The notes under the pieces are model-generated. The model had not been told where the DNA came from and made no database searches. It saw only the letters and a program-made list of their open reading frames with translations. The translations under genes were made by a program, and so were the position numbers. A stretch of 64,000 bases of DNA from Hermodice carunculata (lineage: Eukaryota; Annelida; Polychaeta; Eunicida; Amphinomidae), in the NCBI GenBank assembly GCA_964020975.1, contig OZ026612.1, positions 137,088,763 to 137,152,762 of the forward strand, in the 5' to 3' direction. Of this stretch, positions 1 to 11,559 are shown one piece after another. Within the stretch, counting starts at the first letter, position 1. The number at the start of each line of letters is the position of its first letter.

Positions 1-522
1 CCCCATATATGCTAGTTTAAGCAAAAGATACACCTCGCATTTATGCCGGAAGAAGAGTATGTATAACTTTGTTTAGCCTGCTTATATCTGAAGACGTATG
101 TGTGTTATACAAGTTAACGCCTTTTGGTTTTTAAGGCTATTCAAATACGAAAGTTTTTTAACGTTAGGTCGATCAGTTCAGTGTTTTGTTTTTGTTTGAT
201 TGATATACAACTGTTTTGTCAAATTACGTAATTTAACTGAATATGTAAATTTTCATTGCAATAATAATCTTGAGGTGTTTATTGGTACTTAAAAGAATTA
301 ACAACTTCCTCTGCCATTTTCCCCATAATTTTTCATTTTTCGGTGATACTGTGATGAAGTTCTACATGATAACGCATACCTGATTGTCCACTGTCCCAAA
401 CGAAACAGTTAACATTATATTCAATTTTCTATAGTTTATCTAACCTCCTTTGACCTCTGAAATGATGTATATGTACTTTTGTATTTGCTCACGGGACGGT
501 AGACCTATTGCTGAAAAAACTC
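1..522. other. AT-rich stretch, nothing recognised
   Basis: No coding-like frame, tRNA-like box or repeat structure was seen before the compound microsatellite begins. Confidence 0.5.
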
Positions 523-870
<348 letters not shown>

Positions 871-1096
871 ATGGGTCGGTTTATGATCAGGCAGAGGTGG
901 GTCTCGGTGTGTCTCGTGCACTATGTATTGACATGTACATGTATGCATCGTGTGTTGGTCCAGGCAGACGTTGGACTCGGTGGTTTCGTGCACAATGTAC
1001 ATGTATTGACATGTACATATCATGGGTTGGTCCCAGCACATGTTGGACCTAGTCGACCTCGTGGACCATGCACAGACAGGTACATGTATATATCAA
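871..1096. repeat. 75-bp minisatellite, three degenerate copies
   Basis: Three consecutive units (about 871-945, 946-1021, 1022-1096) share the order ATGGGTTGGTC, a GGCAGA- or CAGCACA-like block, TGGACTCGGT, a TCGTGCAC-like block and ATTGACATGTACAT. The array starts exactly where the tetranucleotide array stops. The units differ by roughly a quarter of their positions by eye. No coding frame is conserved. Confidence 0.85.
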
Positions 1097-2345
1097 GAAT
1101 GATTTGCTTAGCTGCCTTACATTGGCCCGGCATAAAATCCAATCAGAGTTAATTAATTATGAGAGGGGCATTTTGTTGGCGCACTGTATGCTCAATGATT
1201 TTGGATGGCGAGATACGTAGGTTCAATCTCGGACAGATGAAGAAACTATGTAGGACAAGCCTGGATGCCCAACCTTGGGTCCATGTTATGTGGGTCTGAC
1301 AGGAAACCATTGGACTACTATCAAGAGAACATTTTCCGTTCACATTGGATGCATTGTCTCTCTAAGGAGGGCTACTGCATGTGTTTCTCGGAAAAACCAT
1401 ATTGCCAATATGGAAACTTGCCATTTCAAATATACGATAAAACATCTGTCCAATTATATATCATTTTAGCAAGAGCAACATTTGGGATACTTTTGCTTCT
1501 CATGGTTCCTTTCCCAAACCTGTCTAATCAGACCAGGTAAAAGTACCTTTCCTTTTACCCAACCGACCCGTCTGACCCCCCTTTTTGTTTTCCTTAATCA
1601 ATCTTAACAGATGCCAATTTTTGTGTGGTGTATCCATTGGCATTATGCAGCGCTGTTTAACATATGTATTTGAATACGGGAGCTTGTCTTGTAACAAAAC
1701 TGGGCCACCAGGTCATATATTTGGGTCACAGTTAAATGCCGCCTTGAAACCTTGTCATGTCTGTCATTCTGTGGACATTTAATTAAGTTTCGTGAAATTA
1801 AGAACATGTATTTTGGCCCATATTATGTCTTGAAGCCAAACCATCTGGGTCAGATATGTGGGTCACCATGTAGAGCTGGTGAAATTTTAAGTTAAAACTT
1901 CACACACATGTGTATCTTAACCCAGGGGTGTGTTATACAGTAAAATTAGATCATTAGGTGAAGTGCCTGCATATATCAACAATGATACACGCCTCCATTT
2001 TTACACAGGATTTTATTTTTAAAAATTGCGTATGTTGGATGCAAAATTCAAAATGTCGAATTGTTAATTCAGTTAAATTGCACATAGAATTTTAAACTGG
2101 GACCTATCAAATTGACTTTAACCCTACGCAGGTGCACCTACTACAGATAATTTACTTGTCCTGTTTACTTACGTTCTGGAAACCTGGTACATTTTGGACC
2201 AGGCATGTTCCCATTTCATCGTAAGAAAAAAATTTACGTAATCATTGTTTTGAAGTTTGTTAATAAAAACCGGGGTAATTTTAAATAATTTGTTTGTGAT
2301 TTGCCGTAACTCAGTACATAAAAAAGAAAGCAATACCCAGATAAC
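1097..2345. other. Unassigned AT-rich stretch
   Basis: Short open frames (for example 1265-1540) show no recognisable domain and no convincing splice borders. The phrase GGGTCAC/GGGTCAG recurs loosely between 1265 and 1870 without forming a clear array. Nothing else was seen. Confidence 0.4.
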
Positions 2346-2359
2346 CACACACACACACA

Positions 2360-2444
<85 letters not shown>

Positions 2445-2457
2445 ATGTATGTATGTA
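2346..2457. repeat. (AC)n array with short (GTAT)n tail
   Basis: About 95 bp of almost pure AC, broken once by a T near the start, followed by four GTAT units. Confidence 0.97.
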
Positions 2458-2750
2458 TTGTTCAAAACCCCTCTATTATCGATTTTCATTAAAAAAGAAT
2501 GTCTGTTGATCCGTCAATAGTAATTTTGCCAATTTTTTGTAGCTACATTCCTATGATTCCTATTTTATGGTAAAAGTAGTAGTGACCTGTGGATATATTA
2601 CATGCTCTCAATTTTTATTTATATGCAAAGGCTTTTGCCTCGTAAGATACAGAAATTTCCAGTTTAATGTGGATTAAAAAGTAGTATTTCCCAATAGGCA
2701 GCATTTTTGACAATGAAAAATTGATTGATTTATGCAATCTTAGATCCTAT

Positions 2751-2805
<55 letters not shown>
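2751..2805. repeat. (TTTC)n microsatellite
   Basis: About 13 uninterrupted TTTC units, flanked by CT-rich sequence. Confidence 0.95.
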
Positions 2806-4789
2806 CTCTGTCTCTTCCTTCCTTTCTTCGTCCTAGGGAAGGGATTCAGTCACAGGCACATATGTGGCCTTGTAACACTTTCATATAAAATATTTAAATA
2901 TCAGAGAAGTATATATTGCAGAGAATACAAATATATTGAATAATTACTTGCTTTGATTGACTTTATTGTCACGTTGATCTGGACACTGCTTCAGATAGTT
3001 TGGAACCCCCTGGACATCGTGGTACCAACATATACATAAGATCTTTTGAAGATTTGTCTGGAGACGGCATATCAACATGATCAATGTACATCTTGTATTG
3101 CTAGTGTGAGTCTTCCAAGAACTGATAGGTTTTATACCTTGAAACATTGACACCACAGATCGCGGGAGGTTCTCACTAGGAAAGAAATTGGCCTTGTATC
3201 AGGGAATTGCCAATCATTCTTAACGAACATTATTTTTATCATTGTATTGATGAAGTGGTAACCAAGAGTTATCGTCAACTAAAACTGTTTTTTGGACAAT
3301 GTGACACAGTTGATACACCTGAGAAACACGCGGGTAATCCTTTTCGCGATATGGGAGTCGTAGTAACACTCATATTGAAATCTGACACAATTGGTGTTAA
3401 GGTCTTTGTAGCCATGCAACAGGCATTAGATATGTATGTATTCAAATAGTTACACGTTTTAGACTACAAATCTATTCAAACAAATTGGTATTTATTGCAC
3501 AAGAAATGTCGTTGTAACACCCAATGATCTCAGAGAAATACGGAAAAAATACCGAAAGTGTAATGATATGTCGGTCTCAAGTTTTCTCTTTCAAGGGCGG
3601 GGGACACACTTTTCCAGCACTTTACACAGAAAATACGACATTGATCCAAACATGTCCTTATATACAATAGTTTTCTCATTTGAGATCATATAAACTATAT
3701 ATTTGCCAAAAGTGTACATTTGAATCAAGCTTTTGAAATTAATGAAATCTCTGTAAATGTTATAGAATTGAATTTTGTTTAATTTAAAAACTTTAACTTT
3801 ACCTGTTTTTTGGGAAAAAAATCACGCAAACACCTTAAATAGGAAACATTATTTTCTTATGTGAAATGAAACAGTACACTTCTTGCAGGAAAACGGTATT
3901 TTAAATTTTGGATAAGGGTTTTACTTCCAAATTTACAGGGTGCTTAAATTAAAGTTAAATTCATTTTTTTAAATTTAAACAGCAAGGAAACTGAACTATT
4001 TTTCCCCCCCAAATAAAATATTGTTGTCGAGAGCGTCATGTGCTCCTTCATTTGACACTATAAAATAAATATGATTTGCTTAAAAGTGCCGTTTAAAATT
4101 TTATGCAACATAAAAATTTTAATTAGAATTTAATTACATCAGTAGTGATACTAAAATTTTATATTCAGAACCAAAATCAAACTTGATGTCACGCTTTCTT
4201 TCAGAAAATATATACTTTTCAGGGTATTAGATGGTAACCATAGACACGAATTTAGCATTGATACTTGATAGTAATAAAGAATACAACGTCATTAAATATG
4301 GATCCTCAAAATAATGATTCAAAGTTGATTTGGATTAAAGAGTGACCTCTTCAGGAGTTCAAGACGCCGTGTCGTGATCTTTGTTCACGTGCATTCTTTG
4401 ATTAATTTGCTGCATATGCTAGGTTAATACATCATGAAATTGAATTCACTGACCTTAGAGCTGTTTTTCCTTGAAGTGGCCAACATTGGCTGGTGGTCAA
4501 ATGTCGTCTGTTTAATGTTTTTGACTAATTTCAACAGTAATAAAAACAATTTAAACGGGAATTGTAGATGAGACCTATTAAGATATCATGACCGAAATCG
4601 AGAGCTTTCCTTGGCGTGGATAAAATGTAAAAGCGATTTGAAACACAATTTGAACCACCATGGAGCTGAACTTTATTAGCTGTATCATGTACATTCATAA
4701 ATCATGACATTTTGCCATAAAAAATAACCTATACATAAATACAGAAGACAAGTATTTCACTAACACGATACAAGGAAGAACAGATACAC
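2806..4789. other. Unassigned stretch, possible 3' end at 2940-3190 (minus)
   Basis: On the minus strand, 3190 to 2940 ends in AATAAAGTCAATCAAAGC, which looks like a polyadenylation signal at the end of a transcript or retroelement. The 70-codon frame before it (3156-2944) is not recognised. A 3207-3449 plus-strand frame (80 codons) is also not recognised. The rest is AT-rich and featureless. Confidence 0.3.
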
Positions 4790-5660
4790 TTAGTGTTACA
4801 ACAGCACAGTCACGTGATACATGAATGATAATACGTGTAGAGAAAGAAAGTTGTTTACTGTTTACAATGCTGCTCTGTATCAGAAAGATCTCCTGTATAT
4901 CTGTAAATCTGTAAAAAAATTCTTTACTATTGCAATTTTATCAATGTCGTCTAATTCGATAATGGATAAAATTTTTAGGAATAATTCAAATTGTCAAATA
5001 TCGGGAAAAAATTTGGTCAGCGTATCGTATGCGTATTTTCTTTCAGTTTCATATGTTTTACAAGCTATTATAATATGATTATATTCGTCTTCTGAAATAT
5101 AAATCTTTCTTCCAAAGGAATTTTATGTGGCCTTTTGTGTCTACCAATTTCTATTTTCAAACTATATGAACTTATTCTGAATCATGTGATGTGCTTCCTC
5201 AATATATAAACTTTAATCACTAAAATAAATATTTCTCTAACTCGAAAGTTTCTTTGAATTTGTGTACGTAGTTTTTTGTTGAACCGTATTACTTTTCATA
5301 GTTTCTAGCCATCGAATTACAAATCTTCTTTTAATATATTTTTTTAATGTCAGTGCAAGAAGTGATATTTCCCCACAATTTATTAAAGCCAAATGAGTTG
5401 AAATTATTTTTAAGGATGTAATCCATTTAAACTTTCGGGTATCAATATGTTCCACATTACAAAGGAAGCAATCATACAGTAAAATATAGCATTTCATGTG
5501 TACTATTCGTAGCTAATTCTTGCACATTTGTGTAAAAATTGTGGTACAAGAGGAAATTCTCCAACTGCAGTTGATACGGCCATGTCGCTAGCTTTTTTAT
5601 GTACTCATAAAGTAAAACGCAGAAAATTTAAATTCGACTAATAGCTAAGTGGCAATAATT
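4790..5660 (-). mobile_element. LINE (CR1/Jockey-like) C-terminal region, truncated
   Basis: Read on the minus strand, segments in shifted frames match the region downstream of the reverse transcriptase in many invertebrate LINEs. First is a VHKKASDMAV..G.FPLV block (about 5620-5540). Then comes a LTLKKYIKRRFVIRWLETM block (about 5350-5290), then KFKETFELEKYL (about 5260-5225). Next is FRISSYSLKIEIGRHKRP (about 5180-5125), and last DEYNHIIIACKTYETER (about 5095-5045), the decayed zinc-knuckle HFLLxC segment. Several frameshifts and stops break it. No polymerase core is present: the element is cut off near 5660, short of the CAA array. Exact ends are uncertain. Confidence 0.75.
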
Positions 5661-5799
5661 TGATACATTTGTGCCACAAAATACAAGTTTGTTGGTTTTC
5701 ATTGGAAATATGTAAACTTTGAAGGACATTATAGTTGAGATCCGACTTTATTATTCTTTTGGATGATACTTTTCTTCAATATGGACTATTGTTTTTTTC

Positions 5800-5800
<1 letters not shown>
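5661..5800. other. Short unassigned spacer
   Basis: AT-rich sequence between the LINE fragment and the CAA array. Nothing was recognised. Confidence 0.4.

Positions 5801-5858
<58 letters not shown>
5801..5858. repeat. (CAA)n microsatellite
   Basis: About 19 perfect CAA units. Confidence 0.97.
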
Positions 5859-5929
5859 GCATTTCAATGGGTAGCAACTGATCCCCGTTACTTGCTGATT
5901 TATATTTAACCTGGCTTGAATTTAAGTAT

Positions 5930-6435
5930 ATGGATAAATTGATGAAAAAGACTTTCGGATGGCTACAAAATTATCAAACAATGCAAGGTATAGTGATTTC
6001 TGTGAAATTCCTGAAGAAATTTACACAAAAGATATCCCTTTGCAAGGTAACAATTCAGATGGTCTCAGAGATGTGTTTCTGGACTTGGATATATGGGTCA
6101 CTAGTGACAGGTTTTGCATTAACGTCTATCACAAAATAGATGAGCTTAACTTTGAAGCAGTTAACCCTCCTTTCCCAGGCAATTATATTTCGGAAGCTAT
6201 TGGATATAATACATTTTTGTCACAATTTTTTAGATTTAGTCGTATTTGTTCTAAATTTCGGGACTTTGCATGTAAAGTCAAATTCATTTACAATAAACTC
6301 GAGTCAAGAGAATTCAAATATGTATTTTTAATCAAACATTTCTACAAATTTTACTGTAAATATCCAGAAATTGTCAGAAAATTTGGCTTCAATAATTTTA
6401 GAGAATTTAGACTTGCCTGTTTTGCAACTTAAGTT
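5930..6435 (+). mobile_element. Reverse-transcriptase fragment of a retroelement, family uncertain
   Basis: The open frame 5959-6432 (157 codons) matches the end of a reverse transcriptase type widespread in invertebrate genomes. It has an FLDLDI motif (about residue 40). After that come VYHKIDELNFEAV and YNTFLSQFFRFSRICSKFRDF (about residues 75-100). Last are IKHFYKFYCKYPEIVRKFGF near the end. In relatives this follows the catalytic core and reads like YISQLIRYARxCS. I recognise the block but cannot place it firmly among LINE, Penelope-like or tyrosine-recombinase retroelements. The catalytic core is absent, so this is a truncated relic. Low divergence within the open part suggests it is younger than the neighbouring LINE. 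Confidence 0.65.
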
Positions 6436-7055
6436 TACCTTTTGGCATAATTCTGTTTTAATATTCACCTTTCAGACATTTTAGGCTAGCATGTTTTCTG
6501 TCAGCCCCCCCCCCCCAGGTTATCGATAGCAAGCTGCAGCCAACGAAAGTTACAAGCTTGCTTTATTGTACTTAAAATCTGGTTAAAAATATATTTTGAT
6601 TACATTTTCCTGACTTAAATGCTGATGACTGGCATTCTGTTCTGACATCCCTTACACACGTTGCTGTTACAGGGGAGCAGCAGTGATAGTTTTTTCCTTT
6701 TGTGGTCATTATGGTCAATTTAGGTGTTCATTTGACAAATTATCAACATTTTTTCTCAAACAGGTATTTAGATAGAGCTATTGAATAATTCCAGTAGGTG
6801 TTCTGATGTGTGATGTCACCCGGGCTACCCTCTATATATAGAGCGGCTCTCTTTCCGGGCGGTTCAAACTGCATGACGAGGACGTAACCTGGACTTATTT
6901 TAATGGATACAAGATATTTTCAAATGGAAACATGATTTTAATGAGGATTAGTTTTGTCTCCCGTAGCTCTGTAAAAAGCAGCTGCACGATTTTTTTTTAT
7001 ATATTTTATGTTCTTTAACTTTTAGATGGTGTAAATGCAGGCGAGACAATAATAA
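6436..7055. other. Unassigned stretch with poly-C run and half of a repeat pair
   Basis: A 13-nt C run lies at about 6506-6519. The segment about 6582-6655 is a diverged direct copy of about 7660-7735. A TATA-like CTATATATAGAGCGG lies at 6832-6846, with no gene visible after it. Confidence 0.4.
6582..6655. repeat. Diverged direct repeat, copy 1
   Basis: Shares the order TTAAAAAT(A)TATATTTTGAT, GACTTAAATG, TGATGACT/TAATGACT and CATTCTGTTCTGACATCCC with the segment at about 7660-7735. By eye about three quarters of positions match. It lies 1.08 kb from copy 2 in the same orientation. Nature unknown. Confidence 0.6.
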
Positions 7056-7057
7056 AA

Positions 7058-7146
<89 letters not shown>
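7056..7146. repeat. (CTA)n microsatellite
   Basis: About 30 perfect CTA units. Confidence 0.97.
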
Positions 7147-7147
<1 letters not shown>

Positions 7148-8263
7148 AATATAAAACCTTCAGGGGGCAGCAAGCTGAGATACACAGTATTAGTAGGCAT
7201 ATCATAATGACTTGTGTACTCTGTTAATCACTCTCTTTGATCTTATCAATGTGGACTATTAGTTGACCCCTGCTTCAGTAATTAAATACACAACCACACG
7301 AGCTGTCGGCTTGTTTATTGATTTCTGCATTTTTCATTCCTTATTAATCCCCATTAAATGAGAAAAATGTCTCCGTTAACTAAATTTGTTTACATTTTTA
7401 AACACTGCTTCATCCATAGTAAAAGTGGAATCTGTGCACTTGGTCAGGTTTCCCTGATTTGTTAGTTTCACACAGCTGTGTCATTGCATATGCTTTAACA
7501 GTTATTCCAGGGCACATCACAACTCCTCATTTATAAATCTAAGAAAACTTGATATCTGCTTATCTAGTTGGGAAAAAATTTTGTATTTTTTCTGACATGG
7601 GTCCACATTTATCCCATAAAACAACTCAAAAGGTGTAAATTATAACTGCATTACCCCTTTCAGATAAAAAATTATATTTTGATAACACGTTCTTGACTTA
7701 AATGATAATGACTTTCATTCTTTTTTCTGACATGCCCAAGTACACATTTGCTCAATGTCAAAAGTTACTCAAATTTGACAGCATTTACTCAAATATCACA
7801 AACTTGACCCATTATGCTGAAACATTAACTCAGGGTTTGCAGTGAAATAGAGCTTTATTGTTTGGAGACTTTCAAAGTGAGGGGTAGGTGTCATCACGGG
7901 GTTTATTTTATATTTCTGATGCGGGATGTCTATTGTTACAGTACTTGTTAGGATATCCCTCGGTTTGTACAGGTGGTCTAGCGGTACACTGCAGGTGGTT
8001 AAACTAAGGTAAGCTATCCAGCTAGAAAGGGTACATAATGGCTCAGGAGTACGTAAAATTTATTCTTATCTGAACTTGTACTATACAAATTTAGTAATTA
8101 TGTTTGTTTTTTTTTCAGGTTTTCTTTATCAATATTGATGGTCTGCATTTATAAACAAAACGTTACTTATTTAGCCAATGCATCATTTGACATGTTCATA
8201 CTTTTTTCACTCTGTGGGTTGTCTTTTGTGAATATTTAGCTTAGACAAGAAGCAGCTACTTAG
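7147..8263. other. Unassigned stretch containing copy 2 of the 6.58-kb repeat
   Basis: About 7660-7735 is the partner of 6582-6655. At 7972-7984 TGGTCTAGCGGTA resembles a tRNA A-box but no B-box follows. No coding signal was seen. Confidence 0.4.
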
Positions 8264-8352
8264 AGAGACATGTACGGGTACCGGCTCCGAAACGTCTGAG
8301 TCGTTACCCGCTGAGGACCCTTTAATTTATTTAGGCTAATACAGCTTTTAGT
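8264..8352 (+). repeat. Structured repeat motif, copy A
   Basis: Aligns with 11152-11240 through GAC..GT, GGTACC, CCGAAAC, GTC, a GTTACCCGCTGAGGACCCT block and then a T/A-rich tail with TTAGGCTAAT. The segment can pair GAC..GT with AC.GTC around a CGG...CCG inner stem. Both copies point the same way. Function unknown. It may be the 3' end of a mobile element. Confidence 0.5.
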
Positions 8353-9634
8353 TAAAATTCTACCTAAAAACGTGTGCAATATGGACAATAGTACTTCCAT
8401 ATTTATATAGGTTAGACAGTGACAGGTTAGCTTATCGAGTGTAAAGAGTTCGGGCAGTGGAATAGGGTAAGACAACCAGGAAGTGGTTCTGAACGAGAAG
8501 ACACAAGTATAGAATATGTGGCCCACATATGTTGCTTTACGTTGGGGTGGGGGTGGGGTTGGAGAGGGGACATAGAGGATTGTTTAGCCTCAGCTTTAGG
8601 AACATGTCAGGGTACATCACGAGCTGCCGCTGCAGTGCAGCAGGCTCCTTAACTCCGTGCCCGTTATGCCAGTCAATGGGCAGTGCATACGCAAAGAAAA
8701 CCGGCACGCGGCCCTGCAGACCGTTTTTCTTTCCCCCTTTTCTCATGTTCATGTGCTTCTTTCCCTTGTAAGTTGCTATGTGTTGGTGGTAAATATGGCG
8801 AATTCATTGATTATGTACTGTTGAAGCATTCCTTATCTACAGAGATTGCCAATTACATTAATTGCCAGACAAATTATCAGTGATGAGGATTAGGGATTGG
8901 AATCCAAATACTCGGCCAAATGCAGCGTCACAATTTCATCCTTATCAGCGTGAGTCACCGGCAGCCAAAAATGCGGGAAACACAATAACACCTGAGGTTT
9001 TGCAATATTTCAGGAAATGTCATTCGTCGTTTTGTTGTGTTTTTTTCTAAAAGCTACATGTAAAAATGGCAACTCATGGCACATGTTGTATGTGCATATA
9101 TATGTAATGTTCTCATGTCACATGTGTGAACTTGCAAGGTCTCAAACCACCCAATAACGGTAGGCCTTTCATCATTGTCTAGTATGCGAGTCGCACACAC
9201 AAACTTCCGCTCAAAATGCCTTAAATGTTCAACTAATTATGCCTCCGGTCAGGGAAGACAAGTAAACGAAAATGACGACGCACAATTTTGTCCTACCGAT
9301 TTAAAGGTAGAGGCGACAGCCGTAACTGTCTTTTTCAGCATTTAATTCCCGCCCAAATGGCCCGCAGCTTTATCCAGGTATATCTCGACAGACATGGGGG
9401 TCACGTGGTCAACTGCCATATATGGGGTAAATTTAAATTACTTCTAAGAATCCCCAGGTCAGCATTCAATGCAAACATACAAGTCCGCTTCCCAGAAACA
9501 ACTCATTGACAACTTCCACACGGACCAACTTCCGCTTTTGAAAGGAGGACAAACGTGGTGTGGTGTAAACTAGGATTTGTAGTCAATTAAGTTCATCGGT
9601 GCATGAACATATTGGCAAGTATATGCAGTTCAAC
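8353..9634. other. Unassigned stretch, G-rich run at 8543-8569
   Basis: The run GGGGTGGGGGTGGGGTTGG with a later GGGG could form a G-quadruplex on the plus strand. The 8600-8720 segment is GC-richer than its surroundings but shows no gene. A possible start codon with a strong splice donor (ATG at 9635, GTGAGT at 9655) ends this stretch. See the entry at 10186. Confidence 0.4.
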
Positions 9635-9660
9635 ATGGAAGTACTCAACAAGTGGTGAGT

Positions 9661-10185
9661 CACAAGACAGGTATGGAGATTCTCCTGTTTTTATGTCACA
9701 ATTTGGCACAATGCGGTTATAATTTATCTCTCAAATCACCAGGACGCTGTGTCTCAACGGTATGTCAATGCTGATAACCCAAACATCGTCGGTTAATTCG
9801 ATAACATGGACTGCCCATGTAATATCAAAGGTTTGTGCTGTTTGTTGCAATGTACAAACACACAAGTTATAACCAAATCGACCTGATCGGGCCACCCGCA
9901 TTTTGCATTAACGACTGAAATATATTTATCGATTTCCTGGGGTTGTTAAAAGTATAATGCTTTATATTTTGAAAATAAATGCACCCCGAATAGTTAGTAC
10001 GGATACTGTCCAAGACCCTTGAGTAAGACTTGTACCAACTTATCTGATGTAGTATACAGACTGCAAAATATAATTCAGGAGTCTACTTTTGAACCTGTCA
10101 ACCAGAGTGTGTTACGTTTTTTATGAAATACTTATTTCAGAAAAATGAAAGGAAAAATGTCTACAAACTGTTTTGTTCTTTGCAG
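9661..10185. other. Unassigned stretch, possibly intronic
   Basis: AT-rich with no recognised repeat. It ends in a pyrimidine-rich tract and TTTGCAG at 10179-10185, a good splice acceptor. Confidence 0.35.
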
Positions 10186-10295
10186 ATAGCAGTTGTTGGT
10201 ATAATCACGCGGGCCATAGATGCAAGTGAGGAACAACAAAAAACACAGCTGGGAAAATCGAAAAAAAACCCAAACATTACAGTGCGGATATCAAG
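10186..10295 (+). CDS. Candidate internal exon, unknown protein
   Basis: The acceptor TTCTTTGCAG precedes it and the donor AG/GTGAGT follows at 10296. The frame starting at 10186 is open throughout (36 codons plus 2 bases). It begins IAVVGIITRAIDASEEQQ and goes on with KTQLGKSKKNPNITVRIS. The other two frames carry stops. A hydrophobic start is followed by a charged, Gln/Lys-rich stretch. The protein is not recognised. The nearby ATG at 9635 with donor GTGAGT at 9655 does not fit as the preceding exon, because its phase would create a stop at the junction. The true upstream exon would have to end in phase 0. This may be chance. Confidence 0.3.
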
Positions 10296-10898
10296 GTGAG
10301 TCGCATGTTTTAAAGGGGAGTAAAAAGTCCGAAATGCAATTTGAAATGTGATTTTCTTTGTCGCACGGGCTTCTTGTAGGCAGCGTGCATGGTAGCGGCT
10401 CATTGCAGTCTTGATCCAGTGCCTCCTTGGTTTTTAGAAAACAATATATCAATCTGTATATTGCGTGCAGCATGAGACCAGAAGATGTTCATTCATTCAT
10501 GTTTTTTGGTTGAATAATACACTTTAGTCACTCAAAACTATAGCTTTTTATACAATCAAATGTGTTTATATGCCATTAATCTTGTGTTTTTCTGCCTATC
10601 AGTCTGTTGTTGTGTATTCCGGTTTTGTTTCAGCTACACTCTCTGTACAAATGACTTTTGCAGTTTGATTGCTTTTTAAGTCACGGAACCAATTTCATTC
10701 GTTGCATGGTTTATATGTTTAAGTTATATACTGATAGAAAAAGCATTTTGATGAAAAAAAGAGAAGAAAAACAAACAAACAAAAAAAAGAAGAAAACAAA
10801 CACTTGAGCAAATACCTGTGTGCAACCAAACACTTTCGTTCTGTGGGCTGCTACCCTCTGTATGTGATATCGCATAACTTCGTATAGATAGACACAAA
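10296..10898. other. Unassigned stretch with A-rich tract
   Basis: A-rich low complexity at about 10738-10800, otherwise nothing recognised. Confidence 0.4.
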
Positions 10899-10985
10899 CA
10901 AACAAACAAACAAACAAACAAACAAACAAACAAACAAACAAACAAACAAACAAACAAACAAACAAAATAAAATAAAATAAAATAA
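10899..10985. repeat. (CAAA)n array followed by (AAAAT)n
   Basis: About 16 CAAA units run directly into about four AAAAT units. Confidence 0.95.
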
Positions 10986-11099
10986 ACGGATTCAGGACTT
11001 CAATATTTGACCACATAATACAATAATTACTTGGTATGCAGGTATTTTGGTCGGGGAGACTTCGATTAAGACACAGTTTAGCGCTTTCATGGAGGACAC

Positions 11100-11250
11100 C
11101 CCCTTTTCTTACAAAGTTGCGACTGGCGGTACATGGTGCCGCCAGTTAGCAGAATGACTTGTCCGGAGATTAATGGTACCGAAACAAGTCTTGCGCTGGT
11201 TCCCCGCTGATGACCCTATCTTATAAAGTCTAATAAAGCCTAAAACTTTC
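11100..11250 (+). repeat. Structured repeat motif, copy B, with upstream hairpin
   Basis: Contains ACTGGCGG/CCGCCAGT, a perfect 8-bp hairpin (11124-11148). Next is GACTTGT/ACAAGTC, a 7-bp stem around CCGG...GGTACCG, with GAAA placed just before the closing strand. Then follow TTGCGCTGGTTCCCCGCTGATGACCCT and an A-rich tail with AATAAAGCCTAAA. The part from 11152 on aligns with copy A at 8264. The tail with AATAAA suggests the 3' end of a retroelement. The presence of GUC, GAAA and CTGATGA is reminiscent of a hammerhead ribozyme, but the order and spacing do not give the canonical fold. Confidence 0.5.
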
Positions 11251-11559
11251 TTCTTAATTTCAAATTTTATGAATATGATTTGTTCCTTTCACAAATTAAT
11301 TTGCTATAATGATTTAGAACTATGCAGTTTTTTCAGTATATGGTACGGAATAGGACTTTGTTCTTAGAATGTTGGACTTGATAGTGTTCAAACGGTACAT
11401 GGGCTTTCAGATCTAGGTTTGTTAAGTTTCTCTTTGTATTAAACATAGATTTACAACAGTCACAATATACCAGAGTAGTGATCTGAAATATTAACATGTT
11501 AAGTGACATCTAGATGAACGAAATTATTACATTCAAAACTGGTAGAGTTATACAAATTT

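Noticed and set aside
6828-6900. Core promoter at CTATATATAGAGCGG
   Set aside because: A TATA-like word without any recognisable transcript or conserved context downstream.
7972-8020. tRNA gene suggested by TGGTCTAGCGGTA
   Set aside because: No B-box at the right distance and no cloverleaf.
9635-10295. Two-exon gene joining ATG at 9635 (donor GTGAGT) to the exon at 10186
   Set aside because: The phases do not fit. The join gives an immediate stop, so the two were not combined.
11100-11250. Canonical hammerhead ribozyme
   Set aside because: GUC, GAAA and CTGATGA are present but stems I and II cannot form in the needed order and length.
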